64,000 nucleotides of DNA, taken from positions 1 to 64,000 of the forward strand of contig JODX01000005.1 in assembly GCA_000719105.1 (NCBI GenBank). Direction: 5' to 3'. The DNA comes from Streptomyces sclerotialus (lineage in GTDB: Bacteria > Actinomycetota > Actinomycetes > Streptomycetales > Streptomycetaceae). The position numbers and the translations under genes are program-made. The number at the start of each line of letters is the position of its first letter. Within the stretch, counting starts at the first letter, position 1. Shown in pieces: positions 47,829-58,129 of this stretch. A model generated the notes under the pieces. That model ran no database searches. It was not told the DNA's origin and saw only the letters and a list, made by a program, of their open reading frames with translations.

Positions 47829-50174
47829 CTACTCGTCGGCCGCCGCAGCCGGCAGGGCCGCGGCCTCGGCGGGCCGCTGCCAGCCCCGCGACCCGCGGGC
47901 CCGCAGCCACGCCGTCGTCTCCTCGGGCGGCATCGCGGCGGCCACCAGCCAGCCCTGGACCGCGTCGCAGCCCAGGTCGCGCAGCCGCTCCCAGGTCTCG
48001 TCGTCCTCGACGCCCTCGGCGACGACGAGCAGGCCCAGCGAGTGCGCCAGGTCCACCGTGCAGCGCACGATCTCCGCGTCCTCGGTGTCGACGGCGAGCC
48101 GGGCCACGAAGGAGCGGTCGATCTTCAGCTCGCTCACCGGGAGCCGTCGCAGGTGCACCAGGGAGGAGTAGCCCGTACCGAAGTCGTCCAGGGACATCTT
48201 CACGCCGTGCCCGGTCAGCCCGGCCAGGGTGTCGGCGGCCCGCTGCGGGTCCTCCAGGAGCACGTGCTCGGTTATCTCCAGTTGCAGCGCGCCCGCCGGG
48301 ACCCCGTGGCGGGCCAGCCGTCCGGCGACCGCGCCCGCGAAACCGGGGGTGTGCACGTCACGGGGCGAAACGTTCACCGCGACCGGTACGTGCAGTCCCT
48401 GGGCCCGCCACTTGGCGACCTGGCCGAGGGCGGTCTCCAGCACGTACTCCGTCAGGTGCGGCATCAGCCCGGAGGACTCGGCTATCGCTATGAACTCGTC
48501 CGGCGGCACCTTGCCCCGCTCGGGGTGCACCCAGCGCACCAGTGCCTCCAGCCCGGCCACCTGTCCGTCGAAGCGGACCTTGGGCTGGTAGTGGAGCTCC
48601 ACTTCCTGTGCGTCGAGGGCACGCCTGAGGTCGCCCAGCAGGCCGAGGCGGTCCGGGGTGTTCGAGTCGCGCTTGGACTCGTACACCTCGACGCCCGTGC
48701 GGTCCCGCTTGGCCTGGTACATCGCCACGTCGGCCCGCCGCAGCAGCCCCTCCGCGTCGAGCGCGTGGTCGGGGAAGACGGCGAGTCCGGCGCTGGCCTC
48801 CAGGACGAGGGTGAGCCCGTCGAGGTCCAGCGGGGAGCCGAGCGCGGCGACGAGCTTGCGGGCGGCCCGGCTGGCGGACGTCGTGGAGTCCGCGACGGGC
48901 AGCAGCACGGCGAACTCGTCCCCGCCCAGCCGCGCGGCCTCCGCCCCGCGCGGCAGGGCCAGCCGCAGCCGGTCGGCGATCTGGAGCAGCAGCCGGTCGC
49001 CCGCGAGATGCCCGAGCGTGTCGTTGACGGACCGGAAGCGGTCCATGTCGATCAGCATCAGGGCCGCCCGCGCACCGATCCGCTCGGCGTCGTCGAGCGC
49101 CGTCCAGGTCCGTTCCAGCAGCCACTGCCGGTTGGGCAGCCCGGTGAGCGGATCGCGCAGCTGTTCCTCGGCGCGGACGCGCGCGAAGTGCAGCGTGGAG
49201 TCGAGCGCGATCAGGGGGATGGCGAACAGGGGCAGCAGGACGGGCTGTGCCACGGCCACCACACAGATGAGCGGTGCGATGCCGAGCAGCGCGACCGCCA
49301 GGAGCCCTTGCCGGACCAGCGCCGTGCGGGCGACGGTCGGGACCTTGCCGCCGGGCGGCGCGTGCAGGTACCAGAGCAGGCCGCGGGTGACCAGGAGGTA
49401 CGCGGTGGCGACCAGCGCCACCTGGGGTGCCGCGTAGACGTTCCAGGTCTCGGGGTTCCAGGGCGTCTCGACGGAGGGCACGCGGCCGAACGCGCCGAGC
49501 ACCAGTGCCGCGGCCCCGATGCCGAGGATGTCCACCGCACCGTGCAGCACGCCCTGCCGCCAGCGGCCCCGGCGGGCGACGCCGACCAGGACGACGACGG
49601 TGAGGCTGACCATTCCGGCCGGCACCCAGCCGTACAGCAGCAGGGCGGCGAGGGTGAGGGCGGCGCCGGAGCCGGTGCCGCCCCACCAGCGGGAGCGGCC
49701 CAGCGCGACGAGGTGGCCGACGATGACGCCGGCCAGCACGGCCAGCGACCAGCCGGCCGTGCCGGACGGGAAGAGCGCGTGCTGGCCGCTGAACGCCCGG
49801 TAGAACCCGGCGCCCAGCACCGCGCCGGCCAGACCGACGAGGGCGGCGGGCAACGCGGGCCAGGACAGGTGCCGTTCGGCGTCGTGTCCCGCGAGATCTC
49901 CGTGCTCGGCGTCATGCGCCGCCGGACCGCCCCGCTCGGCGTGCCGGCCCGTCGGCCCGCCCCGCTCGGCGTCACGGCCGGCCGGCCCGCCGCGTCCGGT
50001 ACCGGGCTGCGTGGCGTCCCGCGCGGCGGATCCGTTCTGCACGGCGTCGCGCGCGGTCGCGGCCGCGCGCTCCGAGGGCCGCTCCGCCCCGGCCCGTCGG
50101 CCGGTCAGCCATGCACCGGGCAGTCGGCGCAGGCGCAGCCGTGAGTCCGGGGCGACACTCTCGGTCGGTTCCAT
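47829..50174 (-). CDS. rmdB: Membrane GGDEF-EAL protein with intact EAL (RmdB-like c-di-GMP phosphodiesterase)
   Basis: This 781-aa protein has a repetitive polar N-terminus (about 1-105), about six to eight membrane segments (about 106-325), GGDEF (about 340-500) and EAL (about 520-765). RLGGDEFAVL is present, but the inhibitory site is RGAE, not RxxD. The EAL domain keeps LEALVRW, NVS, EITEH, LDDFGTGYSS, LKIDRS and AEGVED, so it should hydrolyse c-di-GMP. Place next to ligA matches S. coelicolor RmdB as I recall it. ATG 50174 has GAGAGGGA 5 nt upstream; the frame is open to 50288. Confidence 0.87.
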   Translation of the reverse strand: MEPTESVAPDSRLRLRRLPGAWLTGRRAGAERPSERAAATARDAVQNGSAARDATQPGTGRGGPAGRDAERGGPTGRHAERGGPAAHDAEHGDLAGHDAERHLSWPALPAALVGLAGAVLGAGFYRAFSGQHALFPSGTAGWSLAVLAGVIVGHLVALGRSRWWGGTGSGAALTLAALLLYGWVPAGMVSLTVVVLVGVARRGRWRQGVLHGAVDILGIGAAALVLGAFGRVPSVETPWNPETWNVYAAPQVALVATAYLLVTRGLLWYLHAPPGGKVPTVARTALVRQGLLAVALLGIAPLICVVAVAQPVLLPLFAIPLIALDSTLHFARVRAEEQLRDPLTGLPNRQWLLERTWTALDDAERIGARAALMLIDMDRFRSVNDTLGHLAGDRLLLQIADRLRLALPRGAEAARLGGDEFAVLLPVADSTTSASRAARKLVAALGSPLDLDGLTLVLEASAGLAVFPDHALDAEGLLRRADVAMYQAKRDRTGVEVYESKRDSNTPDRLGLLGDLRRALDAQEVELHYQPKVRFDGQVAGLEALVRWVHPERGKVPPDEFIAIAESSGLMPHLTEYVLETALGQVAKWRAQGLHVPVAVNVSPRDVHTPGFAGAVAGRLARHGVPAGALQLEITEHVLLEDPQRAADTLAGLTGHGVKMSLDDFGTGYSSLVHLRRLPVSELKIDRSFVARLAVDTEDAEIVRCTVDLAHSLGLLVVAEGVEDDETWERLRDLGCDAVQGWLVAAAMPPEETTAWLRARGSRGWQRPAEAAALPAAAADE
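49869..50030 (-). repeat. Imperfect tandem repeats coding the RmdB N-terminal linker
   Basis: About four to five imperfect copies of a roughly 30-bp unit encode GRDAERGGPT, GRHAERGGPA, AHDAEHGDLA and GHDAERH just before the first membrane helix. The DNA core CTCGGCGT recurs. Copy number probably varies among strains. Confidence 0.7.
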
Positions 50175-50355
50175 TCCCGTCCCTCTCACAGCCGGCGGTG
50201 CCCACGCAGCGCGGCCCGTTGCTCCCGACAGACCTTCAACGGCACCGCGTCTGAGAACCCACCACGCGTCTGGGCACGGCAGGCGCACCTCTCAACAGTA
50301 GGCCGCAGAAGGCTTCCACGGGCAGCGGTCGCCGACGGTTGCCCGAATGCGACCC

Positions 50356-50395
50356 GGCCACCCGTATGCATCTGGTATGCGCCGATCGGGTGGCC
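50356..50395 (-). terminator. Inverted repeat after ligA
   Basis: GGCCACCCG (50356-50364) and CGGGTGGCC (50387-50395) form a 9-bp stem with a 22-nt loop, 8 bp beyond the ligA stop on the minus strand. The loop repeats GTATGC. The rest of 50175-50403 is the rmdB upstream region and shows nothing more I can name. Confidence 0.6.
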
Positions 50396-50403
50396 TTCAA
50401 CCG

Positions 50404-52614
<2,211 letters not shown>

Positions 52615-53646
52615 TTACTCTGGGTTGTCCGCAAGGGATCTCGCCGCCCGGACACAGTGGGCGAGCGCCTGCCGCGCGTACTCGGGGGAGGCTCCCGCGA
52701 GTCCGCACGACGGAGTGACCGTGACCGCGTCCGCGAGAAGCCCCGGATGCAGCCCCAGCCTGCGCCACAGCGTCCTGACCCCCATGACGCTACCTGCAGG
52801 GTCTGACAATCGGCCGTCCGTGCCCGGCACGACACCGGCGAGGAGCCGGGTGCCCGACTCCACGGCCTCCCCGATCACCTCGTCGTCACGCTCGGTGAGC
52901 AAGGAGAAGTCGAAGGAGATCGCGGACGCACCGGCCCGGCGCAGCAGCGCGAACGGAACGTCCGGCGCACAGGAGTGGATCACGACGGGACCGCCGTCGT
53001 GCACGTCGATCACGTCCCGGAGGGTGGACTCGACAACCTGCCGGTCCACGGCGCGGTGCGTGCGGTAGCCGCTCGCGGTGCGCACCTGACCGCGCAGAAC
53101 GGCGGTGAGGGAGGGTTCGTCGAGCTGGAGGGCCACCTGCGCGCCGGGTACGCGCCGCCGCACCTCGGCGAGGTGCAGCCGCAGCCCCTCGGCGAGCGAG
53201 GCGGCGAGGTCACGGCAGGCGCCGGGGTCGGACAGCACGGCCTCGCCGTTCCTCAACTCCAGGGCGGCCGCGAGGGTCCAGGGCCCGACGGCCTGCACCT
53301 TCAACGGCCCCTCGTAGCCCTGGGTGAACTCCTCCAGGGCGTCGAGGTCCTCGCCGAGCCACGAGCGGGCCCGCTTGGTGTCCCGGCCCGGCCGCTCCCC
53401 CAGCCGCCATCCGCTGGGCTCCACGCGCGCGTACAGCTCGACGAGCATCCCCGCGGTCCGCCCGATCATGTCGGCGCCGGGCCCACGCGCGGGCAGCTCG
53501 GGCAGGTACGGCATCCCGGTCTCCGGCCCCTCGAAGGTGCCGGTCACGGTCTTGGCGGCCTCGCGCGCGTCCCCGCCGGGCATGGACCCGACGCCGGTCG
53601 CGGGCCCGAACCGGAACCCGCTGTTCTCATTCGCCTTGGAACTCAC
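52615..53646 (-). CDS. Cobalamin-independent methionine synthase C-terminal-like protein
   Basis: This 343-aa protein resembles the catalytic half of MetE. It has ATGVGSMPGGDAREAA, VQAVGPWTLAAAL, QVALQLDEPSLTAVL, VVIHSCAPDVPFALL and VTPSCGLAGASPEYA; the Asp, His/Cys and final Cys fit the zinc-binding set. These short homologues in actinobacteria are often called methionine synthase, but whether they use methyltetrahydrofolate is not settled. The GTG start at 53646 lacks a strong ribosome site. No cobalamin riboswitch is seen upstream. Confidence 0.85.
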   Translation of the reverse strand: MSSKANENSGFRFGPATGVGSMPGGDAREAAKTVTGTFEGPETGMPYLPELPARGPGADMIGRTAGMLVELYARVEPSGWRLGERPGRDTKRARSWLGEDLDALEEFTQGYEGPLKVQAVGPWTLAAALELRNGEAVLSDPGACRDLAASLAEGLRLHLAEVRRRVPGAQVALQLDEPSLTAVLRGQVRTASGYRTHRAVDRQVVESTLRDVIDVHDGGPVVIHSCAPDVPFALLRRAGASAISFDFSLLTERDDEVIGEAVESGTRLLAGVVPGTDGRLSDPAGSVMGVRTLWRRLGLHPGLLADAVTVTPSCGLAGASPEYARQALAHCVRAARSLADNPE

Positions 53647-53724
53647 CCTGGAAGCGTACGTAACGCCGGGGGCGCCGTCTCGACGTCCCCGGCGCAGGGC
53701 TCGTAGGAGGCGACGCGAGGCCTG

Positions 53725-54414
53725 TCAGCGCCCCGGACGCACCGTCAGGTCGTTCACCTCGGCGTCCCGCGGCAGATCCAGGGACATCAGGACGGTCGTG
53801 GCGACCGACTCGGGATCGATCCACTCGGAGGGGTCGTACTCCTTGCCCTCCTGCTGGTGGACCTTGGCCTGCATGGGGCTGGCGGTGCGCCCCGGGTAAA
53901 CGGAGGTGACCCGGACCCCGTTCCCGTGCTCCTCGTGCCGCAGCGAGTCGGCGAGGGCCTTCAGACCGTGCTTCGAGGCGGCGTACGCGCCCCACTCGCC
54001 GAAGGCGCGCAGCCCGGAGCCCGAGTTGATGAACACCACCTGGCCGCGGGCGGCGCGGAGCTGGGGCAGGAAGTGGCGGGTGACCTCGGCCGGCGCGATC
54101 AGGTTGACGTTGAGCTGCTGGTGCCACGCCTTTGGGGTCAGCTCCCCGATGTGCCCGAGCTCGATGCCGCCCGCACTGTGGATCAGCGAGTCGACACGCT
54201 CCGGGAGCGTCTGGTGGGAGAAGGCCCAGGAAAGCCTGTCCGGGTCCGCCAGGTCGCCCACCAGGGTCTTCGCGCCGGGGAACTCGGCCGCCAGCTCCTT
54301 GGCGCGGCCCGCGTCGCGCGCGTGCAGCCAGATCTCGTCCCCGCGCGCGTGCAGGCGGCGGGCGACGGCCGCGCCGATGCCGGAACCGGCTCCGGTGATC
54401 ACATGTGTAGCCAT
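53725..54414 (-). CDS. Short-chain dehydrogenase/reductase
   Basis: This 229-aa NADP-type SDR has the cofactor motif VITGAGSGIGAAVARRL, DLADPDRL, the Asn-Ser-Tyr-Lys set (LNVNLIAP, FINSGSG, YAASKHG) and VYPGRTASPM. ATG 54414 (MATHVITG) matches the common N-terminus; ATG 54423 adds MAD. It is followed by a hairpin CGCCGGGG/CCCCGGCG (53664-53694). The substrate is unknown. Upstream is a 10-bp tandem repeat tract. Confidence 0.9.
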   Translation of the reverse strand: MATHVITGAGSGIGAAVARRLHARGDEIWLHARDAGRAKELAAEFPGAKTLVGDLADPDRLSWAFSHQTLPERVDSLIHSAGGIELGHIGELTPKAWHQQLNVNLIAPAEVTRHFLPQLRAARGQVVFINSGSGLRAFGEWGAYAASKHGLKALADSLRHEEHGNGVRVTSVYPGRTASPMQAKVHQQEGKEYDPSEWIDPESVATTVLMSLDLPRDAEVNDLTVRPGR

Positions 54415-54460
54415 GTCCGCCATGCTCGCACCACCGAGGGGAAAGGGCGTTCCCAGGGGC

Positions 54461-54534
54461 CGACACCGCCAGGCACCGCCAGGCAGCGCCAGGCAGCGCC
54501 AGGTACCGCCAGGCACCGACCGCCAGGTACCGCC
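54461..54534. repeat. Tandem 10-bp repeat tract (AGGCASCGCC type)
   Basis: About six to seven consecutive copies of a 10-bp unit: CGACACCGCC, AGGCACCGCC, AGGCAGCGCC twice, AGGTACCGCC, AGGCACCGAC and then a shifted copy. It lies between the SDR start and the LOG-family gene end, so copy changes could alter SDR promoter spacing. Confidence 0.85.
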
Positions 54535-54567
54535 CGGCCCCGCCACCCGTGGCGTCCCTGTGTCGCC

Positions 54568-55107
54568 TCACTGCACCCCGAGGGACTCCTCCAGGTAGGC
54601 CAGCGCCCCGACCGGCTCCTCGGCGAAGAAGACGAGCTCGGTGAGGGGCCGCGGCAGGAAGCCCTCGTCCTCCATCCGCCGGAACTGCTCCTTGAGGCCG
54701 TCGTAGAACCCGGCCGTGTTCAGCAGCACCACCGGCTTCTCCGTGTGCCCGTGCTTCTTCAGCTCCAGAATCTCGGTGGCCTCGTCGAGCGTGCCGGTGC
54801 CGCCGACCATGACGATCACCGCGTCGGCCTTCTCCAGGAGCAGCCGCTTGCGCTCGGCGAGATCCTTCGCGACGACCATCTCGTCGACCCCCGGCCGCAC
54901 CCGGTCCGACAGGAACTGGACGGAGACGCCCACCAGGCGCCCGCCCGCCTCCTCCACCCCGTCCGCGACGACCTTCATGAGTCCGACGTTGGAACCGCCC
55001 CACACGAGGGAGTGCCCGCCCTTGCCGATGAGCTCCGCGAGCTCGCGCGCGGGGCCGGTGTAGCGCTCGTCGAGATCGGCGGCGGAGAGGAAGACGCAGA
55101 TGTTCAT
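54568..55107 (-). CDS. LOG-family (TIGR00730) protein, possible nucleotide phosphoribohydrolase
   Basis: This 179-aa protein has the Rossmann-like LOG fold: ICVFLSAADLDERYTGPARELAEL, LVWGGSNVGLMKVVADGVEEAGG, and MVGGTGTLDEATEILEL. The usual PGGxGTxxE signature has Val instead of Pro. LOG enzymes cut cytokinin or AMP-like nucleotides to free base and ribose phosphate; older annotations say lysine decarboxylase. ATG 55107 faces the divergent DUF427 gene 55 bp away. Confidence 0.87.
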   Translation of the reverse strand: MNICVFLSAADLDERYTGPARELAELIGKGGHSLVWGGSNVGLMKVVADGVEEAGGRLVGVSVQFLSDRVRPGVDEMVVAKDLAERKRLLLEKADAVIVMVGGTGTLDEATEILELKKHGHTEKPVVLLNTAGFYDGLKEQFRRMEDEGFLPRPLTELVFFAEEPVGALAYLEESLGVQ

Positions 55108-55161
55108 GCGTCTACGGTACGGGGCGGGAAGAACCCCGGCCGATCGGGCGCTGTCCTCGTC

Positions 55162-55503
55162 ATGGCCACTGGACACGGAAACCGGCACGGACACGAGATC
55201 ACGATCGAGCGGGCCACGGAGCACGTACGCGTGGTGCACGACGGCACGGTGCTCGCCGACAGCACCCGCCCCCTGCTCCTGCGCGAGACGGGCTGTCCCG
55301 TGCGCTACTACATCCCCGAGGGGGACGTCCGTATGGACCTGCTGACCCCGTCCGAGACTCACACGTACTGCCCGTTCAAGGGCACGGCCTCCTACTGGTC
55401 CCTCCCGGACGCGGCGGACCTCGTGTGGGCGTACCCCGAGCCGAAGGCGGAGGTCGCCGAGCTCAAGGGGCATCTGTGTTTCTACGACACCGAGGTGGTG
55501 TGA
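55162..55503 (+). CDS. DUF427 protein
   Basis: This 113-aa protein has the DUF427 pattern: HVRVVHDGTVLADSTRPLLL, CPVRYYIPEGDVRMDLL, CPFKGTASYWSL and LVWAYPEP-like near the end. The conserved CPFKGxAxYW core suggests a ligand-binding beta barrel. ATG 55162 has no clear Shine-Dalgarno sequence, so the mRNA may be leaderless. Function unknown. Confidence 0.88.
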   Translation: MATGHGNRHGHEITIERATEHVRVVHDGTVLADSTRPLLLRETGCPVRYYIPEGDVRMDLLTPSETHTYCPFKGTASYWSLPDAADLVWAYPEPKAEVAELKGHLCFYDTEVV

Positions 55504-55542
55504 CGGACCGGCTCCGGGCGCCTCCCGGAGGGCAGCGGCTGG

Positions 55543-55983
55543 TCACGGCCGTACATCCAACGGTCGTTCGCTCGACCTCCGTGGGGCGATCATGCGGTAG
55601 TGATTGTCGAAGGACAGGACTGTCGGCTGTTGGAGACGCCAGGCCAGGCATGCGTTGACAGCGTCGGTCAGTCCGATTGCCTGTCCCAAGTAATCGCGCT
55701 GGATCTTCTCCGCCTCACCGAGAAGCTTCCCGTCCACGGCGGGTACGCGCGCATATCCGGCACCGACGAGGGCTCTCAAACGAGACACAGCCTCCACGGC
55801 CTCCTTCTCAGATGCCTGTTGATGGAGAAGGTAATCCAGTTCGGCGAGGACCAGCGGGGACGAGACGAGAATCCTGGCCGTCCCGAAGGCGTCGATCCCC
55901 TCTCGGTGCCGGTCGTCGCGCCGGTCGAAGGCGGCGAGCAGGACGCTCGTGTCGGCCACTGCGAGAGTGACAGAGCCGGTCAC
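55543..55983 (-). CDS. PIN-domain toxin (VapC-like)
   Basis: This 146-aa PIN domain has the acidic residues of the RNase site: Asp in VADTSVLLAAFDRRD, Glu in VLAELDYLL, Asp in GLTDAVNACLA and Asp in LSFDNHYRMI. It likely cleaves RNA when free of antitoxin. GTG 55983 gives the usual short PIN N-terminus. The frame is open further to a TTG at 56055, whose bases overlap the antitoxin TGA (TTGA), so a longer coupled form cannot be excluded. The base composition is less GC-biased than in neighbours. Confidence 0.82.
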   Translation of the reverse strand: MTGSVTLAVADTSVLLAAFDRRDDRHREGIDAFGTARILVSSPLVLAELDYLLHQQASEKEAVEAVSRLRALVGAGYARVPAVDGKLLGEAEKIQRDYLGQAIGLTDAVNACLAWRLQQPTVLSFDNHYRMIAPRRSSERPLDVRP

Positions 55984-56051
55984 GCGGCGTTCCCGCCCCG
56001 CAAGTGCTCGTGCACACGACTCGCGAGGTCCGGCGGCCCGTCGAAGAGCCC

Positions 56052-56255
56052 TCAATCGTCGACTGCGTCACCCACGGTCCCCTCTGGGATGAGCAGTTTT
56101 CCCGCGGCCCATTCGATGGCCAGCGCTTCGGGTGTCCGTCCGTCGAGAGCGGCGAGGTCGCGCAGGATGCCGGCCATCGTTCCCGAGACTGTGACGTGTG
56201 CCTGGATGGGTTGCGGGTCGTCGGGCGGCAGTGCCGCGCCGTCTGCTGCCGACAT
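56052..56255 (-). CDS. Putative antitoxin partner of the PIN toxin, 67 aa
   Basis: The protein includes HVTVSGTMAGILRDLAALDG and RTPEALAIEWAAGKLLIPEG, a strand-helix-helix layout like a ribbon-helix-helix binder with an acidic tail. Position directly upstream of the PIN gene and GAGGAG before the start (8 nt to ATG 56255, 5 nt to GTG 56258) support a VapB-like antitoxin. The sequence alone does not give a known antitoxin family with certainty. Confidence 0.7.
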   Translation of the reverse strand: MSAADGAALPPDDPQPIQAHVTVSGTMAGILRDLAALDGRTPEALAIEWAAGKLLIPEGTVGDAVDD

Positions 56256-56285
56256 CACCGTTACTCCTCGGGGCTCGGGTCAAGG

Positions 56286-56300
56286 TGACTGTATATGTCA
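56286..56300. promoter_or_regulatory. Palindrome overlapping the toxin-antitoxin promoter
   Basis: TGAC-TGTATAT-GTCA is an inverted repeat that includes TATACA on the minus strand, a good -10 box 30 bp before the antitoxin start. This is where an autoregulating antitoxin complex would bind. Confidence 0.5.
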
Positions 56301-56338
56301 GGGCCCTGCACGTTGTGACGCTGATGTGCTCCGGCCGC

Positions 56339-56372
56339 CCGGCCCGGAGCGCTTTTCCATGCTCCGGGCCGG
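56339..56372 (-). terminator. Terminator after the HATPase gene
   Basis: CCGGCCCGGAGC (56339-56350) and GCTCCGGGCCGG (56361-56372) form a perfect 12-bp stem with a 10-nt loop, 9 bp beyond the stop at 56382. Confidence 0.85.
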
Positions 56373-56381
56373 ACCGGCTCC

Positions 56382-56996
56382 TCACGCGGCGAGCGCGGAC
56401 GCAGGATCTCCGTCGGGCGTGGGAGTGGGCAGAGTCAACTCGAACCAGAGGGTCTTGCCGCCCGGACCCATCGGCTCCTCCCCTATGGCGCAGCCGCCCC
56501 ATCGGTCGGCGATCGCCCCGAGAATCAGCAGCCCTCGCCCGCCCTCGGCTGCCGGCGAGCCGAGCTGTACTCCCAGTGGCTCCGGCAGTGCGGGCAGGTC
56601 GGGGCTCATGTCCCAGACGCTGACCCGCAGCACGGGATGCAGCCACTGAAGCCGTACGGAAGCGGGCCCCTTGGTGTGACGTACGGAGTTCGTCGCCAAC
56701 TCGGATGTCAGCAGCTCGGCTCGGTCGTTGAGTTCGGTGAGCCCGTGCGCCGTGAGGACGGCACGGAGGGTCAGGCGGGCAATGCCGGGGCCTCGGGGGT
56801 CAGAGGGGAAGTGAAGCTCGTAGTACCAGGGGGCGGTGAAGGGGAGGGGCGGGGGGTGAGGAAGGCCGGTGAGGGGATCGAGCGCGGAGAGGAGGCAGGA
56901 GGTGCTGATGGATGACGGTGGCTCGGGGCCGTCGCCATGGGGTTGCAGCCGTTCACGTTGACTTGGGTTTTGGCTTCGGTCGTGGTCTGCACTCAC
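56382..56996 (-). CDS. ATP-binding anti-sigma-factor-like protein (HATPase_c_2)
   Basis: This 204-aa protein has the N box in LLTSELATNSVRHTKGPASV, the G1 region VWDMSPDLPALP and the G2 region EGGRGLLILGAIADRWG. It is a stand-alone GHKL ATPase like the RsbW-type proteins abundant in streptomycetes. The first 50 residues are polar and disordered. The GTG at 56996 has AGGAGGT 8 nt upstream, a decisive ribosome site. It is divergent from the XRE gene, completing a whiJ-type triad. Possible partners are a sigma factor or the DUF397/XRE proteins. Confidence 0.87.
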   Translation of the reverse strand: MSADHDRSQNPSQRERLQPHGDGPEPPSSISTSCLLSALDPLTGLPHPPPLPFTAPWYYELHFPSDPRGPGIARLTLRAVLTAHGLTELNDRAELLTSELATNSVRHTKGPASVRLQWLHPVLRVSVWDMSPDLPALPEPLGVQLGSPAAEGGRGLLILGAIADRWGGCAIGEEPMGPGGKTLWFELTLPTPTPDGDPASALAA

Positions 56997-57178
56997 GTGG
57001 CCCTACCTCCTGGGTGCGCGGTCGTGATGGGTCAGGCGGATGGGTGCCGCTGGATTCTCAGTTGCCGGTGTGGTGGCTCTGCCGCTTACGCCTGCCGTCC
57101 CGGGCGGGCAGGGAAAGGCGGTGCGCTTCCGTCTCCGGCGAGGAGGGAGTGGCACGGGTCACACCGTAGAGCAGGGAT

Positions 57179-57214
57179 TTAACCCGTGCCATTACTTGAA
57201 TCAATACGGGTTAA
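57179..57214. promoter_or_regulatory. Candidate operator: TTAACCCGT / ACGGGTTAA inverted repeat
   Basis: TTAACCCGT (57179-57187) and its exact complement ACGGGTTAA (57206-57214) enclose an AT-rich 18-bp spacer (with TTGAAT at 57196-57201). It lies 66 bp before the XRE gene in the 283-bp divergent region and stands out by low GC content. The rest of 56997-57279 shows nothing I can name. Confidence 0.55.
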
Positions 57215-57279
57215 TGCCGCCTAGCCGGTGGACCGCACGAGTCGATGTCGCCACACTGTGCGCGAACAAGGGGAGTTTG

Positions 57280-58128
57280 ATGGCACCGAGCAGTCCCACC
57301 ATCCGCCAGCGTCGATTTGGGCTGGAGTTGCGTCGCCTACGGGAGGCGGCGGGCATGTCCGCGCCTCAGGCAGCCGGCGCGCTGGGCACCGACCGCACGA
57401 ATATTTCGAACATCGAAGCTGGCCGCTACGGCATCAGCGAAGAGCGCCTACGGCGGTTGGCCAGCATTTATGAGTGCAACGACGACGCATTGATCGAGAC
57501 GCTGGCCTCGATGACAGGTGGCCGCAAGCCGGGATGGTGGGATGAGTACCGGGGCAAGATTCCGCCCGACCACTTGGACATCTCCGAGATCGAGCACTAC
57601 GCCGTACGCCTTCGAACCGTACAGACCTCACACCTGCCAGGGCTTTTCCATACGGAGGAGCACGCAAGGGCGATCTTCGACCTCGTGGTGCCCAAACTGC
57701 CTCGACTGGAGGTGGAGCTTCGTGTCGCTCACCGGCTGGCTCGGCAAACGGTGCTCACTCGCGACACGCCCGTCTCGTACACGGGAATCATTCATGAGGC
57801 TGCCCTGCGTATGCAGCTGGGCAGCAGGGAAGTGGTTCGGGCACAGCTCGAACACTTGCTGGAGCGGAGTGAACGCAACAACGTGACGTTGCTGGTGATC
57901 CCCTTCGCCAACGGCGGCTTCCCCATGCTGGGGGACGACATCCTGTACGCCGTTGGCGCCAATCCACACCTGGACACGGTGCAGATGGACTCGCCGACAG
58001 GAGCCTTGTTCTTCGACTCACCCACCCAGTTGGACAACTTCCGCCTGCGACTGGACCTGGTCGAGCAGGCGGCTTTGACTGCGAAGAAGTCGGTGGAGTT
58101 CATCCATCGGATCACCAAGGAGCTGTGA
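57280..58128 (+). CDS. XRE-family regulator with DUF5753 (WhiJ-like)
   Basis: This 282-aa protein has an HTH at about 10-65 (FGLELRRLREAAGMSAPQAAGALG, TDRTNISNIEAGRYGIS) and a DUF5753 domain from about 90 to 275 (WWDEYRGKIPPDHLDISEIE, YTGIIHEAALRMQLG, LVIPFANGGFP). AAGGGGAG lies 4 nt before ATG 57280. The DUF397 gene begins one base after its stop. WhiJ-like proteins act with small DUF397 proteins to repress developmental genes. Codon use is less GC-extreme than in neighbouring housekeeping genes, hinting at acquisition. Confidence 0.92.
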   Translation: MAPSSPTIRQRRFGLELRRLREAAGMSAPQAAGALGTDRTNISNIEAGRYGISEERLRRLASIYECNDDALIETLASMTGGRKPGWWDEYRGKIPPDHLDISEIEHYAVRLRTVQTSHLPGLFHTEEHARAIFDLVVPKLPRLEVELRVAHRLARQTVLTRDTPVSYTGIIHEAALRMQLGSREVVRAQLEHLLERSERNNVTLLVIPFANGGFPMLGDDILYAVGANPHLDTVQMDSPTGALFFDSPTQLDNFRLRLDLVEQAALTAKKSVEFIHRITKEL

Positions 58129-58129
58129 G

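Noticed and set aside
53647..53724. Cobalamin or SAM riboswitch near the MetE-like gene
   Set aside because: Looked for because of methionine synthesis; the short upstream region lacks the conserved riboswitch elements and only has a simple hairpin belonging to the gene on its other side.
56912..57182. Short plus-strand frames before the XRE gene
   Set aside because: Partly antisense to the HATPase gene, no ribosome site, no conserved pattern.
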